Counted from the first letter of the stretch, positions 14,497-24,223 are shown. The stretch is DNA of 30,560 nt from a virus (IMGVR_UViG_3300002053_000066:1-30560); one strand, 5' to 3'. The notes: generated from the sequence alone by a model not told the origin. Numbers and translations: made by a program.

Positions 14497-15524
14497 TGCT
14501 TTTTGCGGTTAAACGGTCCCCAGCTAAAAATCAAAAGAAACTATGTGTTATTAGATATGGAGCTTGGGGTGATGCGATAATGATATCCCCTGTGTTTAAA
14601 TATTATCATCAAGATGGGTGGCACATTACTTTAAATTGTACACAAAAATGTTATGATGTTTTAAATACAAATCCATATATTGATGCTTTTATTATTCAAT
14701 CTGATGGTGAAATCCCAATTGATAAATTAAATGAGCATTGGAATAAATTAATTAAACAATTTGATAAAGTAATAAATTTTACAGGTTCGATAGAAAATAG
14801 ACTTCTTATATCACCAGGACAGAAAGAATATTTATGGGATAAAGAAAAATTGCATGAACATTGTAATATAAATTATTATGACCATACAATGAAATTAGCT
14901 GGTTATTCTAAAAAGAAAGGTGAATTAGGAGAAATCTATTTTACGCAGAAAGAAGAACAGTTTGTTAAAAAATTAAAAGAAAAATATGAAGGATTTTTAA
15001 TAGTTTGGTGTTTAACAGGAAGTGCAATACATAAGATTTATCCTTGGACTGAAAACATAATTAATGTTATAATAGAAAGAATTCCTGAATCATACATAAT
15101 TTTAGTGGGAGAACCTGCTTGTAAAGGATTAATTGATAAGAATGAAAGAATAATAGATTTGTGTAGTAATATCACAATTCGTGAATCTTTTATACTAACA
15201 AAATATGTGGATTTAGTCATATCAACAGAGACTAGTGTTTTAGTAGCAGCAGGATGTTTTGACACGCCAAAAGTGGCTCTTTTATCGCATGGAAGTGAAG
15301 AAAATTTAACGAAATACTACAAAAACTGTAGTGTTGTAAGAGAAAATGTACCATGTTCACCATGCCATAAATTACATTATTCACGTGATACTTGTCCTCT
15401 AGTTAATGAAATAAATCACCCAATTTGCATGGGTTTATTGCACCCAAAGAAAATACTAGATCCAATTGAAAAAATTTATATAGAATGGAGAGAAAAGAAT
15501 GTCAATACCAACACAACCGACTGA
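14496..15524 (+). CDS. GT9-family (heptosyltransferase-like) glycosyltransferase, copy B
   Basis: 342 residues with a short extra N-terminus (residues 1-14). The GD turn is 'RYGAWGDAIM' (20-29). The C-terminal donor-site motif is 'STETSVLVAAG' (243-253), in place of the 'GPETG' form of copy A. 'CSPC' is at 287-290 with C300. The spacing of these motifs is the same as in copy A, so the two genes come from one ancestor. The start overlaps the methyltransferase stop (TAATG). The 3' end is overlapped by the adaptor gene by 26 bases, and GGAGAGAAAAGA inside it is the adaptor Shine-Dalgarno. A second glycosyl transfer in the same pathway is inferred. Confidence 0.85.
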   Translation: MLFAVKRSPAKNQKKLCVIRYGAWGDAIMISPVFKYYHQDGWHITLNCTQKCYDVLNTNPYIDAFIIQSDGEIPIDKLNEHWNKLIKQFDKVINFTGSIENRLLISPGQKEYLWDKEKLHEHCNINYYDHTMKLAGYSKKKGELGEIYFTQKEEQFVKKLKEKYEGFLIVWCLTGSAIHKIYPWTENIINVIIERIPESYIILVGEPACKGLIDKNERIIDLCSNITIRESFILTKYVDLVISTETSVLVAAGCFDTPKVALLSHGSEENLTKYYKNCSVVRENVPCSPCHKLHYSRDTCPLVNEINHPICMGLLHPKKILDPIEKIYIEWREKNVNTNTTD

Positions 15525-16389
15525 AACAACAATTGTGCAAAAAGCTTATAGACTTTATGGTAAATCTAGTCCAACTACAACCAATATTAATAATGCTATA
15601 AGTGATGCTCTTGCTATGGTTAAATCAGATATGATGGATGAAGGCAGGGAATGGTCTTTTTTAAGACGAACTGCTTATTCAGCGTGTACAATTAATGTTA
15701 ATCATATTCAAGCTCCTACAGATTATTCTAAATTAATTCAAGCCACTATTTTAGATGGAACTAGATATAATACAGCCCAAGCTGGAGCTTCTACTACAAT
15801 TACTTTAGCATCGTCTGATTCTGGTACTGATTCTGATACAGAAGGTAAATTAATCGTAATTAAATCCGGTACAGGATTAGGACAAGCAAGACAGATTAAA
15901 GATTATAATTCTACCACTAAAATTGCCACAGTTGACGAAGCTTGGGATACAAATCCTGATTCTACTTCAACTTATTTAATTGTAGACGAACAAAAACCCC
16001 TTAATTTAAAGCAAGTTTGGAATTATGATGAAATTCAACAGACTCATATAGGAGATGAACCTGCAATGATTTATCATCTAGCAGATGATGCTGAAGGAGA
16101 TTTTTATTTTAATTGTACACCTGATGAAGAATATGTGTTACAAATTCATTATTATTCTGATTTAAAAAAAGAAGATACCGATACTGCAGTAAATCCACGA
16201 TACGCTAGAATTCTTAGATTAATAGAACAATTGTTAGTTCAAGGTACTTTTGTTTATTTATTACAAGATGATTCAAGAGCTGCAATAGAGTTACAAAAAT
16301 ATGCTAGTATGTTATCACGAATAGCCGGACAATTTTTATATCCAAATAATGCTTCACAATCTGCTGAATTAGCGGAGGATATTTATTAA
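15499..16389 (+). CDS. Head-tail adaptor (tail tubular A-like)
   Basis: 296 residues; ATG after GGAGAGAAAAGA. The N-terminal helices ('TIVQKAYRLYG' and 'ISDALAMVKSDMMDEGREW') and the C-terminal helix set ('RILRLIEQLLVQGTFVYLLQDD', 'MLSRIAGQF') match the adaptor ring that joins portal and tail in podoviruses. Residues about 96-163 form an inserted beta domain: 'GKLIVIKSGTGLGQARQI' and 'WDTNPDSTSTYLIV' repeat a pattern found in many phage structural proteins. It is followed by the nozzle gene with a 1-base overlap. Confidence 0.8.
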   Translation: MSIPTQPTETTIVQKAYRLYGKSSPTTTNINNAISDALAMVKSDMMDEGREWSFLRRTAYSACTINVNHIQAPTDYSKLIQATILDGTRYNTAQAGASTTITLASSDSGTDSDTEGKLIVIKSGTGLGQARQIKDYNSTTKIATVDEAWDTNPDSTSTYLIVDEQKPLNLKQVWNYDEIQQTHIGDEPAMIYHLADDAEGDFYFNCTPDEEYVLQIHYYSDLKKEDTDTAVNPRYARILRLIEQLLVQGTFVYLLQDDSRAAIELQKYASMLSRIAGQFLYPNNASQSAELAEDIY

Positions 16390-17939
16390 TGTTTATAGGT
16401 GAACTTTATAGACTTCTTCTTACAGGTAGTTTTAATGGGAATGAGAATTTAGATTTAATTCCAACAGGAGACTTTTCTGATGGAAGTAGAAATGCAAATA
16501 CACATAATGGGGGAGCAGAAAAACGAGGTGGAACGTCTCATGTAAATGTTTCAGCTATTTCTGGTAATCCAACAGCTTTAGGCGGAGGACAATTAATTAA
16601 ACAGAGCTCTGGAATTAGTCACATTTATGTAGCTGCTGATGATGGAAAAGTTTATAGAGATTATGTAGCTATTTTAACAAGTAGATCCACGACTAATAAA
16701 ACTTATTTTACACCTATGGACGATAAAATATTTATTTGTAATGGATATGATGGAGTACAAGTAGATACAGGATCTTCAGTTGCATCAATTACAACGCCTG
16801 CAGCAGATTGGACTGGAACAAATCAACCTACTAAAATGACTGTACATGGTAGGGGAGTTAGTCGTAGAGCATATGCTTGGGGAGTGCCTGGAAAAGAAGA
16901 TACATTATACTATTCTAGTTTAGGTAATTTTGAAGAATTCGCTGGAGGAACATCCGGTACAATCATAGTTGATATACGAGATGGTTATGGAATTATAGAT
17001 TGTATTTCAATAGATGAAAATTTATTAATTAGAACAAAAATTCAAGATTACTGGTTAGAAGATAGTGATGCAAATGTAGCAAATTGGGGATATTTTAAAA
17101 CAGGGTGGCAAGGGGGTGTGCATAGCCCACGTCTGAATGTCCATATTTATAATGATATATATTCAATGGCTTCAGACGGGGAAATTTATACTATAAGTCG
17201 AGCTGAACAACTTAGAAATTATCGTAGGGCTTCAATTGCTCGACCTTTTTATATTCATAATTGGATTAAAAATAATATTGATTTAACTAAAATTGATGAT
17301 TTTCATATGTCTTTTGATCCAAAAATTCAAGCAATAAAAATTTGGATGATTAGAGCCGGAGAAAGTCAATGTGATACAGCTTTAATCTATTATGTAAATG
17401 AAAATAAATGGGGAATTCCACATGATGCACAGGATAATAGGGATGATAGCGGTTATGAAGCAGCAGTTTCTTTTCCCGTGATTTTAGGACCTGGAGATGA
17501 AAAGTTATACACTGTAGATTATAATGGATATGTTTGGAAATTAGAAGATACAACAAAAAGTGACAATGGTAATGCCTATAAAACTGTTTTAATAACTGGA
17601 TGGTTAAATTTAGATTCACCTGGAATTGAAAAACGAATTAAATATGGAGTTTTACATTTTATATCACGAGGAGATTATGATTTAGACGTGCAGTGGTGGG
17701 TAGATGAAGTTCAGCAAGTTACCTCTACTGTGACATTAGGAGCTAGCGGAGCAGCATTAGGATCTTTTATATTAGATACAGATGTATTAAGTGCATTACA
17801 ATTAACTAAACAAGAATTTGATTTAGAGCAAGAGGGAGAACGATTTAGATTTCAATTTAGTAATGATGGAGTTGGAGAAGATTTCTTTTTATCTCATTTA
17901 ATACTTCCATTACTTAGTAAAGGACATAGGAGAATTTAA
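16389..17939 (+). CDS. Tail nozzle / tail tubular B-like protein
   Basis: 516 residues. The opening 'GSFNGNENLDLIPTGDFSDGSRNANTHNGGAEKRGG' pattern (quoted in part by its key residues: NL..IP..D......N....NGG..KR.G) is typical of the podovirus nozzle protein, whose beta-propeller closes the tail and keeps DNA inside. The remaining chain is strand-rich, with repeated aromatic Gly-Asp turns. Size is between T7 gp12 and the smaller P22-type plugs. It follows the adaptor directly. Its stop overlaps the next start (TAATG). Confidence 0.8.
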   Translation: MFIGELYRLLLTGSFNGNENLDLIPTGDFSDGSRNANTHNGGAEKRGGTSHVNVSAISGNPTALGGGQLIKQSSGISHIYVAADDGKVYRDYVAILTSRSTTNKTYFTPMDDKIFICNGYDGVQVDTGSSVASITTPAADWTGTNQPTKMTVHGRGVSRRAYAWGVPGKEDTLYYSSLGNFEEFAGGTSGTIIVDIRDGYGIIDCISIDENLLIRTKIQDYWLEDSDANVANWGYFKTGWQGGVHSPRLNVHIYNDIYSMASDGEIYTISRAEQLRNYRRASIARPFYIHNWIKNNIDLTKIDDFHMSFDPKIQAIKIWMIRAGESQCDTALIYYVNENKWGIPHDAQDNRDDSGYEAAVSFPVILGPGDEKLYTVDYNGYVWKLEDTTKSDNGNAYKTVLITGWLNLDSPGIEKRIKYGVLHFISRGDYDLDVQWWVDEVQQVTSTVTLGASGAALGSFILDTDVLSALQLTKQEFDLEQEGERFRFQFSNDGVGEDFFLSHLILPLLSKGHRRI

Positions 17940-18364
17940 TGTCGAATACATATACAAATTACATTGAATTTGATACTAATGAAAGATGCCCGATTAAAAA
18001 AATTGGATGTATGGTTTGTAATAAAACCATAGCAATACGTGAAAAAAGAAAAATTGATAATCAATTAAGAGTGAAATATTTTTCTAATATTAAACGACCA
18101 AGAGTTATATTAGAAGATGAAACCTACGCAGATTTATTAGTTTGTGAAGGTTGTGAAAATACATCCATAGATTTAAAACGAATGACAAAAACATTACATA
18201 GTGGATGGATGAACGAAGAAAATTGGAAATATATAATTTCCACTAATCAAGTACATAAAAAAATTAAAAAATTACAATTTAATTTAAAGGCAAATGATTT
18301 ATTGCCAATTAGTTATTTTAAAAAATTATTTAAAAATAAGAAAATTTTAAAGAGGAGTGTATAA
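17939..18364 (+). CDS. Zinc-binding protein between nozzle and fibre, 141 aa
   Basis: Cysteines C17, C24, C27 and the pair C69/C72 ('LVCEGCE') suggest a zinc ribbon in the first half. The second half is very rich in Lys, Asn and Ile with helix ('KKIKKLQFNLKANDLLP', 'YFKKLFKNKKILKR'). ATG 17939 overlaps the nozzle stop. The gene order places it among tail genes, but cysteine-rich proteins are rare in virions. It may be a non-structural cytoplasmic protein that shares the operon. Function not recognised. Confidence 0.65.
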   Translation: MSNTYTNYIEFDTNERCPIKKIGCMVCNKTIAIREKRKIDNQLRVKYFSNIKRPRVILEDETYADLLVCEGCENTSIDLKRMTKTLHSGWMNEENWKYIISTNQVHKKIKKLQFNLKANDLLPISYFKKLFKNKKILKRSV

Positions 18365-18368
18365 TAAA

Positions 18369-19742
18369 ATGTCCTATCCATACAGTGTTCATAAAACTTA
18401 TGTAACTGGTGAAGTTTTAACAGCAGCAGATTTAAATTCATCTGATGTTACTCATGTGAATCATAATATTCCTGAAGATACAGACGATTATTCAGTTAAT
18501 GCTGCTGAAATGCAGTCTACTGTAGATCCATATCCGGCATCCTCAGAATCTTTGCCTACATCATTAGCTGGAGAATTAGAGCGATTAAGATATCAGATAA
18601 AAGCTATTACAGGAGAAACTCATTGGTATCACGATATTGATGTTACACTTGCTTTAATAGCTCTTAAAATTGGAACTTCAGGTACACAAGTTCTAACTGG
18701 AACAGGTGAAGTTGGTGCTCCTTCGTATTCTTTTGCGGATGATCCTAATACAGGAATTTATAATGGTCCCGATAATATATATTTTGCAGCTAATGGAGCA
18801 TCCATTTGCTATATGAACGAAAGTGGTTTAGCTATGCAAAGTGGAAAAGTTATTGTATCAGATGGTGGTACTGTATCACTTCCAGGATTTTCTTTTATTG
18901 GTGATGTTGATTTAGGAATATATCGTATTGGAGCCGATAATTTAGGTATTTCAGTAGGAGCAACAAAACGTATTGATGTTGGCACTTCAACTGTTTCAAT
19001 TCTTTCTTCTGCTTCTGGAACAAGTGAAATATTATCTTTAGACGACGTTGGAGATACTACAGTATGGGTTTTTGAATATACTGATGCTACTGGTCAATTA
19101 CATTTAAAACCAACTAGCATAGCTTATCCATTAAAATTTACCAGTAATCAAGTTCTTTTTGGAGCAGGGACAGGTACATCTCCAGGAATTTCTTTTGCCA
19201 ATGATTCTAATACAGGTTTTGCTAATATTTCTGCGGATAATATAGGTTTAATAGCAGCCGGAATTGAAGCAGGTTATATTAATAGTAACGGAATTTTTAT
19301 GGATAGTGGTAAATTAATTGGAGCCGATCAAGGCTCTGTTTCTTTACCTGGTTATGGATTTGTAGGAGATACAAATACCGGAATGTACAGTAGTGGCGGA
19401 GATAATATTAATTTTACCTGTGGTGGCGCTGATATTGCTTATATGAATACAAGTGTATTCGGAATGCAGGCAGGTAAAGTTTTACAAATTATTGCCGGAA
19501 CAGCGTCTTTAACAGGATTATCCTTTATGGGGGATGCTAATACTGGATTATATAGCCCTGCTGCAGATAGTTTTATATTAGCTTGTGGTGGAGTTGATGC
19601 TGTTAAAGTAGACGGCAATAATACAGCAGGTCAAACAAGATTGATTGTATATGATGTTGATAATGCAGCTTTATCACGTGTTAGTGTAGGAACTGCAGAT
19701 TCAGGTGGAACTGGATATAAACTTTTAAGAATTGAAAATTAA
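18369..19742 (+). CDS. Tail fibre protein with five 'PGxSFxGDxxTGxY' repeats
   Basis: 457 residues; ATG 18369 after GAGGAGTGTATAATAAA. Residues 1-100 carry an anchor region ('GEVLTAADLNSSDVTHVNH', 'LAGELERLRYQIKAITGE') common to fibre N-termini that attach to the virion. From about residue 117 to 410 a motif of about 28 residues recurs five times (near 117, 171, 271, 326 and 381), of the form PGxSFxGDxxTGxY followed by xxDNxxF. These repeats build a fibrous trimer. The last 40 residues are short and lack a chaperone or lyase domain, so the receptor-binding tip may be carried by another protein, for instance the LamG protein. Confidence 0.8.
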   Translation: MSYPYSVHKTYVTGEVLTAADLNSSDVTHVNHNIPEDTDDYSVNAAEMQSTVDPYPASSESLPTSLAGELERLRYQIKAITGETHWYHDIDVTLALIALKIGTSGTQVLTGTGEVGAPSYSFADDPNTGIYNGPDNIYFAANGASICYMNESGLAMQSGKVIVSDGGTVSLPGFSFIGDVDLGIYRIGADNLGISVGATKRIDVGTSTVSILSSASGTSEILSLDDVGDTTVWVFEYTDATGQLHLKPTSIAYPLKFTSNQVLFGAGTGTSPGISFANDSNTGFANISADNIGLIAAGIEAGYINSNGIFMDSGKLIGADQGSVSLPGYGFVGDTNTGMYSSGGDNINFTCGGADIAYMNTSVFGMQAGKVLQIIAGTASLTGLSFMGDANTGLYSPAADSFILACGGVDAVKVDGNNTAGQTRLIVYDVDNAALSRVSVGTADSGGTGYKLLRIEN

Positions 19743-19758
19743 TTAATAGGAGAATAAA

Positions 19759-19953
19759 ATGAAAAATAAGGTGGAAAATATGGAAAATAATAACATAGAA
19801 GATACAACCGAAAATATAAGACGACCAAAAGTTAGACCAAGATTAACTAGAGAATTAATATTAAGACAAATTGAAACAGCTAAATCTGAAATTACTAAAC
19901 AATTAGGAATAATTCAATATTGTCAATTTTTATTAGAAAATATAGATTTGTAA
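19759..19953 (+). CDS. Small basic coiled-coil protein, 64 aa
   Basis: ATG 19759 follows AGGAGAATAAA. An inner start at MENNN has a weaker GTGGAAAAT. The first part is Asn/Glu-rich, then 'RRPKVRPRLTRE' is strongly basic, and the rest forms a helix 'LRQIETAKSEITKQLGIIQY'. A helper or chaperone of the fibre or ejection proteins is possible from position only. Confidence 0.65.
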   Translation: MKNKVENMENNNIEDTTENIRRPKVRPRLTRELILRQIETAKSEITKQLGIIQYCQFLLENIDL

Positions 19954-19978
19954 AATTAAGATTTAAGGAGAATTGATT

Positions 19979-21202
19979 ATGCCTACCCCATATGAACAAG
20001 CAGCTTTATCTGGATTACAAGAATATCTAGATTTAAGTGTTGCTGAAAGACAATTTTTATTAGGAGAAGCCGGATTAATTCCTACTCAAAGACAAATCCC
20101 TATAGCTCAGGCTTTAGAACAAGCTACTCCAGCAGAACGAGATCAATATCAAAGACAACAAGCTGATTTAGCTGCTATTAAAGAGCGATTTCAAGGACTT
20201 CAACAAGCTGGTGTTACAGGAGGTGCTCATGATGTTAATCTTCCTGGATCTCAGACTGTGTGGAGAGCTTCACCTACTCAAATGGCTGGCGTTATTCAAC
20301 AGAGAGAACGAGAAATGGGAGAATTGGAAAGACAATTAACAATGAGAACTGCCTATGAAAAAACTCCTGAAAGATTAGCTCAAGAAGAACAAGCTAAACG
20401 TTTTGAACAATTACAAGCTACACAATATGAACGTCAATTAGAATTAATGAGTAAACAATTAGAAACTCTTGAATCTCAGCAAGAAGCTTATGCTCAACAA
20501 CAAGCAAGAGCATTAGAAGTTCAAGAAGAATATGCTAAAAGACAATTAGAAGCTTTACGTGGAGAAGTAGAACCAAGTGAATTTTATAAACAAACTGAGA
20601 AGCAAGAAATTGAAAAACTAAAAGAATTAGCTGGACGTAAGGGAACTAAAATTACAGGGACTACATTAGAAGAATTAACTGCTGACAGTACAATTGGTCA
20701 AGCTATGGTTAGACAGTTACAAGAACGACTTGGAATTCAGAAACAACAAGAAGTACAAGCTAGAATTTTAGGTGAAACTCCATTATATCAAACAGGATTA
20801 GCTCAATTAGGCGGAATTCAACAACAAGCTTATGCACCCTATCCTCAAGTAGGTCCGTTTGCTGCTATGGCTCCAGGAATTGCTGGAACTTTACCTCCAG
20901 CAGTTACAGGAGCAGGAATTCAAGCTGCAACTATGGCAGCACAACCTTTTCAATTCCAACAACAATTAGCTTTTCAACAGCAACAAATTGCTCAACAGCA
21001 AGCCGAAGCAGAAAGAGCAAGAAAATCTGGATTATTGGGAGCAGGTATTGGAGCTGCTGGATCAATTATTGGAGCAACTTTAGGGTCTATAATGTTACCT
21101 GGACCAGGAACTTTAGCTGGAGCATACCTTGGATCAACGGCTGGGAAAATGATTATGCCAAGTGGTGCTCAAAGTCCATTTATTCCCTATCAATATAAAT
21201 AA
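19979..21202 (+). CDS. Gln-rich internal virion (DNA-ejection) protein, first
   Basis: ATG 19979 after AAGGAGAATTGATT; 407 residues. Residues about 60-270 are rich in Gln, Glu and Arg with heptad spacing, a long coiled coil. The C-terminal 70 residues contain a glycine-zipper run ('LLGAGIGAAGSIIGATLGS', then 'GPGTLAGAYLGSTAGK'), a membrane-inserting type segment. Podoviruses carry three such internal proteins that leave the virion and form a channel through the host envelope. It is the first of three in a row. Confidence 0.65.
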   Translation: MPTPYEQAALSGLQEYLDLSVAERQFLLGEAGLIPTQRQIPIAQALEQATPAERDQYQRQQADLAAIKERFQGLQQAGVTGGAHDVNLPGSQTVWRASPTQMAGVIQQREREMGELERQLTMRTAYEKTPERLAQEEQAKRFEQLQATQYERQLELMSKQLETLESQQEAYAQQQARALEVQEEYAKRQLEALRGEVEPSEFYKQTEKQEIEKLKELAGRKGTKITGTTLEELTADSTIGQAMVRQLQERLGIQKQQEVQARILGETPLYQTGLAQLGGIQQQAYAPYPQVGPFAAMAPGIAGTLPPAVTGAGIQAATMAAQPFQFQQQLAFQQQQIAQQQAEAERARKSGLLGAGIGAAGSIIGATLGSIMLPGPGTLAGAYLGSTAGKMIMPSGAQSPFIPYQYK

Positions 21203-21227
21203 ATTTTAATTAAGGAGATGAATAATT

Positions 21228-22337
21228 ATGAATGGAAATGATATATTAGCTCAAGGAATATTACAAGCAGGTCAAGCTATAGGAGCTGGACTTCAACAAA
21301 GAGCACAAACTAAAGCTATGTTAAATCAACAACAATATGAAAATATGATTTCTAAAATGCAAATGCTGTATAATATTGCTGGCAATAAAGACTTAGATGA
21401 TAATGTGAGACAATTTGCATTAAACGCTGCAACTGGTATGACTAAATCAGTATTTCCTAATATGGAAAATATGCCTTCAATAGATATATCAACTCCTCAA
21501 GGTAAATCTACTGGTAATTATATTGGTACATTAACTAGTCAATGGGCACAAGGAAAAATTTCACAGCCCGATTATTTAAAAACTTTATCTCTTTTATCGG
21601 CTATAACAGCACAAACAGCTCCAACTCAAGCAGGTAGAGAACGTGCTCAAAAAGAAGCTTTTCAATTTGCAGGTCAAGTTCCAACTGCTTTAAGAGCAGA
21701 TATTGAACAACAAAGATTTCAACAAGAACAAATGTACGGAGTTGGTGCGCCTACTGAAGTTATGATTGGTGGTAAAACTCAATACGGTCGTTTTACTCCA
21801 ACAGGTAAATTTGTCCAATTTCAACCTACAATTCCAGTGGCAGAAAGACCACAAGTACCTCCTAAAGCAATCGCAGGAGAAGCTGCTGGTAGATTAACAG
21901 GAGCACAAAGTGCAATTAATGATATTCAACAAGCTAGAAATATAATATTTCCAAAAGGGACTTTTGATCCTATTAAAGTATTTACAGGAAAATTACAAAT
22001 TCCTAAGAGTCAAGGACGTGAAGCCAGAATAAGAATACGACGAGCTTTAGAAACTAAACTTCGAGCTGATACAGGTGCGACTGCTCGTCAAGAAGAAGTG
22101 GATGAATTAATGAAAGCTTTTGCTCCTGCTTTAGGAGATACTTCTGATTTTGCTATGGATAAATTGAATAGATTAGAACAAATTATGACACAATTTATTT
22201 TTGTACAAGATCCAACAGGTAAATTTAATCTTCAACCTATAACAGGGCAATCACAACAAATTATTCCGTCACCGATACCTACACCAACTCCTGCGCCTAC
22301 TTCGATAAAAATTAAAAGTTTTAAAAGGATGAAATAA
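21228..22337 (+). CDS. Internal virion (DNA-ejection) protein, second
   Basis: 369 residues; ATG after AAGGAGATGAATAATT. The N-terminus 'ILQAGQAIGAGLQQRAQ' is a Gly/Ala/Gln helix of glycine-zipper type. The middle is helical and Gln-rich. The C-terminus is a proline-rich tail ('IPSPIPTPTPAPTS'), probably flexible. It directly abuts the next gene (stop 22337, start 22338). The call rests on position, size and composition. Confidence 0.6.
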   Translation: MNGNDILAQGILQAGQAIGAGLQQRAQTKAMLNQQQYENMISKMQMLYNIAGNKDLDDNVRQFALNAATGMTKSVFPNMENMPSIDISTPQGKSTGNYIGTLTSQWAQGKISQPDYLKTLSLLSAITAQTAPTQAGRERAQKEAFQFAGQVPTALRADIEQQRFQQEQMYGVGAPTEVMIGGKTQYGRFTPTGKFVQFQPTIPVAERPQVPPKAIAGEAAGRLTGAQSAINDIQQARNIIFPKGTFDPIKVFTGKLQIPKSQGREARIRIRRALETKLRADTGATARQEEVDELMKAFAPALGDTSDFAMDKLNRLEQIMTQFIFVQDPTGKFNLQPITGQSQQIIPSPIPTPTPAPTSIKIKSFKRMK

Positions 22338-24218
22338 ATGCCTAAATTTCAAGTTGAAACAGATAAAGGAATGTTTGAAATAGAAATTGATAAAGAAAAA
22401 CCAACTCAATTAGAATTACAAAATGCAATTCAACAACAGTTAATATCTGAACGTCCTACTTTTGGTGAAGCTTTGAAAGCTGAAATTCCGGAAATTGTGG
22501 GAGGAATTATAGGGGAAACTGCTGGAATTGCTGCTGGAGGGTTAGTAGGTCGACCTATTACTGGTGGAATTGTTGGAGCTGGATTAGGACAAGCTACTGG
22601 AGAAATAGTTAAACGAGGGATTGAACGTCCAATACCTTTTGAAGTTCAACGTGCTGCACAATTAGGTGCACCTGGTTTAATTCCTACAGCAGCAGGAGCT
22701 CCGATTGCTGCAGTAAGAGGATTACAAACTCCAGAAGATATACGAGCTGCAGTAGGAGAATTTGCTTTAGGAGCTGGAGCTTCTGTAATTGGCGCTGGAT
22801 TATTTAGAGGCGCTCAAAAATTAATAAGTCCATTTAAACAAGACGTGATTCAAAGTATGAGTAGATTACGACAGTTATTCCATACTGTTGGAGGAGAATT
22901 TACTCCGGCTCAATTAACTGAAAATAGATTTCTCGATTTTTTAGAAGAATTAGTAGAAGGATCATATATAGGTCAAGCAGAATTTCGATTATTTAAGGAA
23001 CAACAACAGAAATCTATTCTTTCATTATCTAGAAAAGTTTCTATTACAATTACAAACGGATTAGGTGATTTATCAGACGAGGCAGTAGGATCATACGTTC
23101 TAACAGCCGTAAAACAAGGGCGAAAAATGCACCAAGCTATTGCCAATCGAATGTACAGTGAAGTTGACGAAGTTTTACAACAAGCGATTGTTCCTACTAT
23201 TCAATTTAAACAAATCGCACAAAAATTAACAGAACAACTTCAACGGATTAAAGGATTTATTTCTTTACCTGAAGTTACTGGAGCTGTAAGAGCGACATTA
23301 CAGCAATCAGATAATTTAAGTTTTGGTGAAGCTCATGCAATTCGTTCTGCATTATTAGCTCAAATACGAGATTTAGCTGAAGTTCCTGGTAAAGGGCAAG
23401 CTCGATCCATGTTATCAAAATTAGTAACTCCTCTTGATGAAGCTATGGAACAGGCAGGAAAAAATTTAAGCGGAGATGCGTCAACATTATGGAGAAATAC
23501 AAATAAGTTTTATAAAGAAGGAAAAGAAATTTTTGAAAATGATTTTTTAACTGATTTAATTATTAAAAATAAATATCAGGTTTCTAAAATTGGTGATAAA
23601 TTATTTAAGCCTGGAAATTTAGAAGAAATTCGTCAAGTTCGTACTGCGATAAAAAAAGCTTCAGAACTTGATCCATCTATTAAATTCGATGATACATGGA
23701 ATACTGTGAAATCAGGTTATTATGAAGGATTGATTAATAGAAATACAGATAGAGCAACTACTACAATTCAGGGTAATAAGTTAATCAAAGAATTAACTGA
23801 TCGCAAAACAATAGCAATGCTAAAAGAAATTTTGCCACAAAATGAGATTAATTTATTAAATGACTTTGCAAAAGTAGTTCAAACTACACAAGCTAAAACT
23901 GGGGCTGTTGGAGCGCCTATTGCTATTCGATTAGCTCAATTTGGAGCTATTGCAGGAGCATTAGGTTCTTTAGCTTACGCTGTTGTTCCAGGTCAAAGAC
24001 CTTTTCGTCCTATGGCAGCAGTAGGAGGAGCTACAATTCTTCTTGGTCCTGCTTTAGTTGGAAAATTAATGACAACTCCAAGTGGAATTAAATTATTAAC
24101 TGATGGATATAAATTAGGAATTAAAGGGGATATTGCATTAAGAAGATTGCCTAATTTTTTATCTCGTTTGAGTTTTACTGCTGGAAACATTACAAGAGAA
24201 CAATCAAAAAGGCGGTAA
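22338..24218 (+). CDS. Internal virion (DNA-ejection) protein, third, glycine-zipper
   Basis: 626 residues; ATG after AAGGATGAAATAA. Residues about 45-160 hold several glycine-zipper segments ('GGIIGETAGIAAGGLVG', 'GGIVGAGLGQATGE', 'GAGASVIGAGLFRG'), able to insert in membranes. The rest is helical and Lys/Gln-rich with an additional hydrophobic glycine stretch near the C-terminus ('AIAGALGSLAYAVV'). It matches the largest of the three ejection proteins in podoviruses. I see no lysozyme or transglycosylase catalytic motif, unlike T7 gp16. Confidence 0.65.
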   Translation: MPKFQVETDKGMFEIEIDKEKPTQLELQNAIQQQLISERPTFGEALKAEIPEIVGGIIGETAGIAAGGLVGRPITGGIVGAGLGQATGEIVKRGIERPIPFEVQRAAQLGAPGLIPTAAGAPIAAVRGLQTPEDIRAAVGEFALGAGASVIGAGLFRGAQKLISPFKQDVIQSMSRLRQLFHTVGGEFTPAQLTENRFLDFLEELVEGSYIGQAEFRLFKEQQQKSILSLSRKVSITITNGLGDLSDEAVGSYVLTAVKQGRKMHQAIANRMYSEVDEVLQQAIVPTIQFKQIAQKLTEQLQRIKGFISLPEVTGAVRATLQQSDNLSFGEAHAIRSALLAQIRDLAEVPGKGQARSMLSKLVTPLDEAMEQAGKNLSGDASTLWRNTNKFYKEGKEIFENDFLTDLIIKNKYQVSKIGDKLFKPGNLEEIRQVRTAIKKASELDPSIKFDDTWNTVKSGYYEGLINRNTDRATTTIQGNKLIKELTDRKTIAMLKEILPQNEINLLNDFAKVVQTTQAKTGAVGAPIAIRLAQFGAIAGALGSLAYAVVPGQRPFRPMAAVGGATILLGPALVGKLMTTPSGIKLLTDGYKLGIKGDIALRRLPNFLSRLSFTAGNITREQSKRR

Positions 24219-24223
24219 TTAAT

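Noticed and set aside
17350-17619. Leftward 89-codon frame inside the nozzle gene
   Set aside because: His/Leu-rich composition, typical of the antisense of a coding region.
18369-19742. Fibre repeats as recent DNA duplication
   Set aside because: The five units are similar only at key protein positions; DNA differs widely, so they are old structural repeats.
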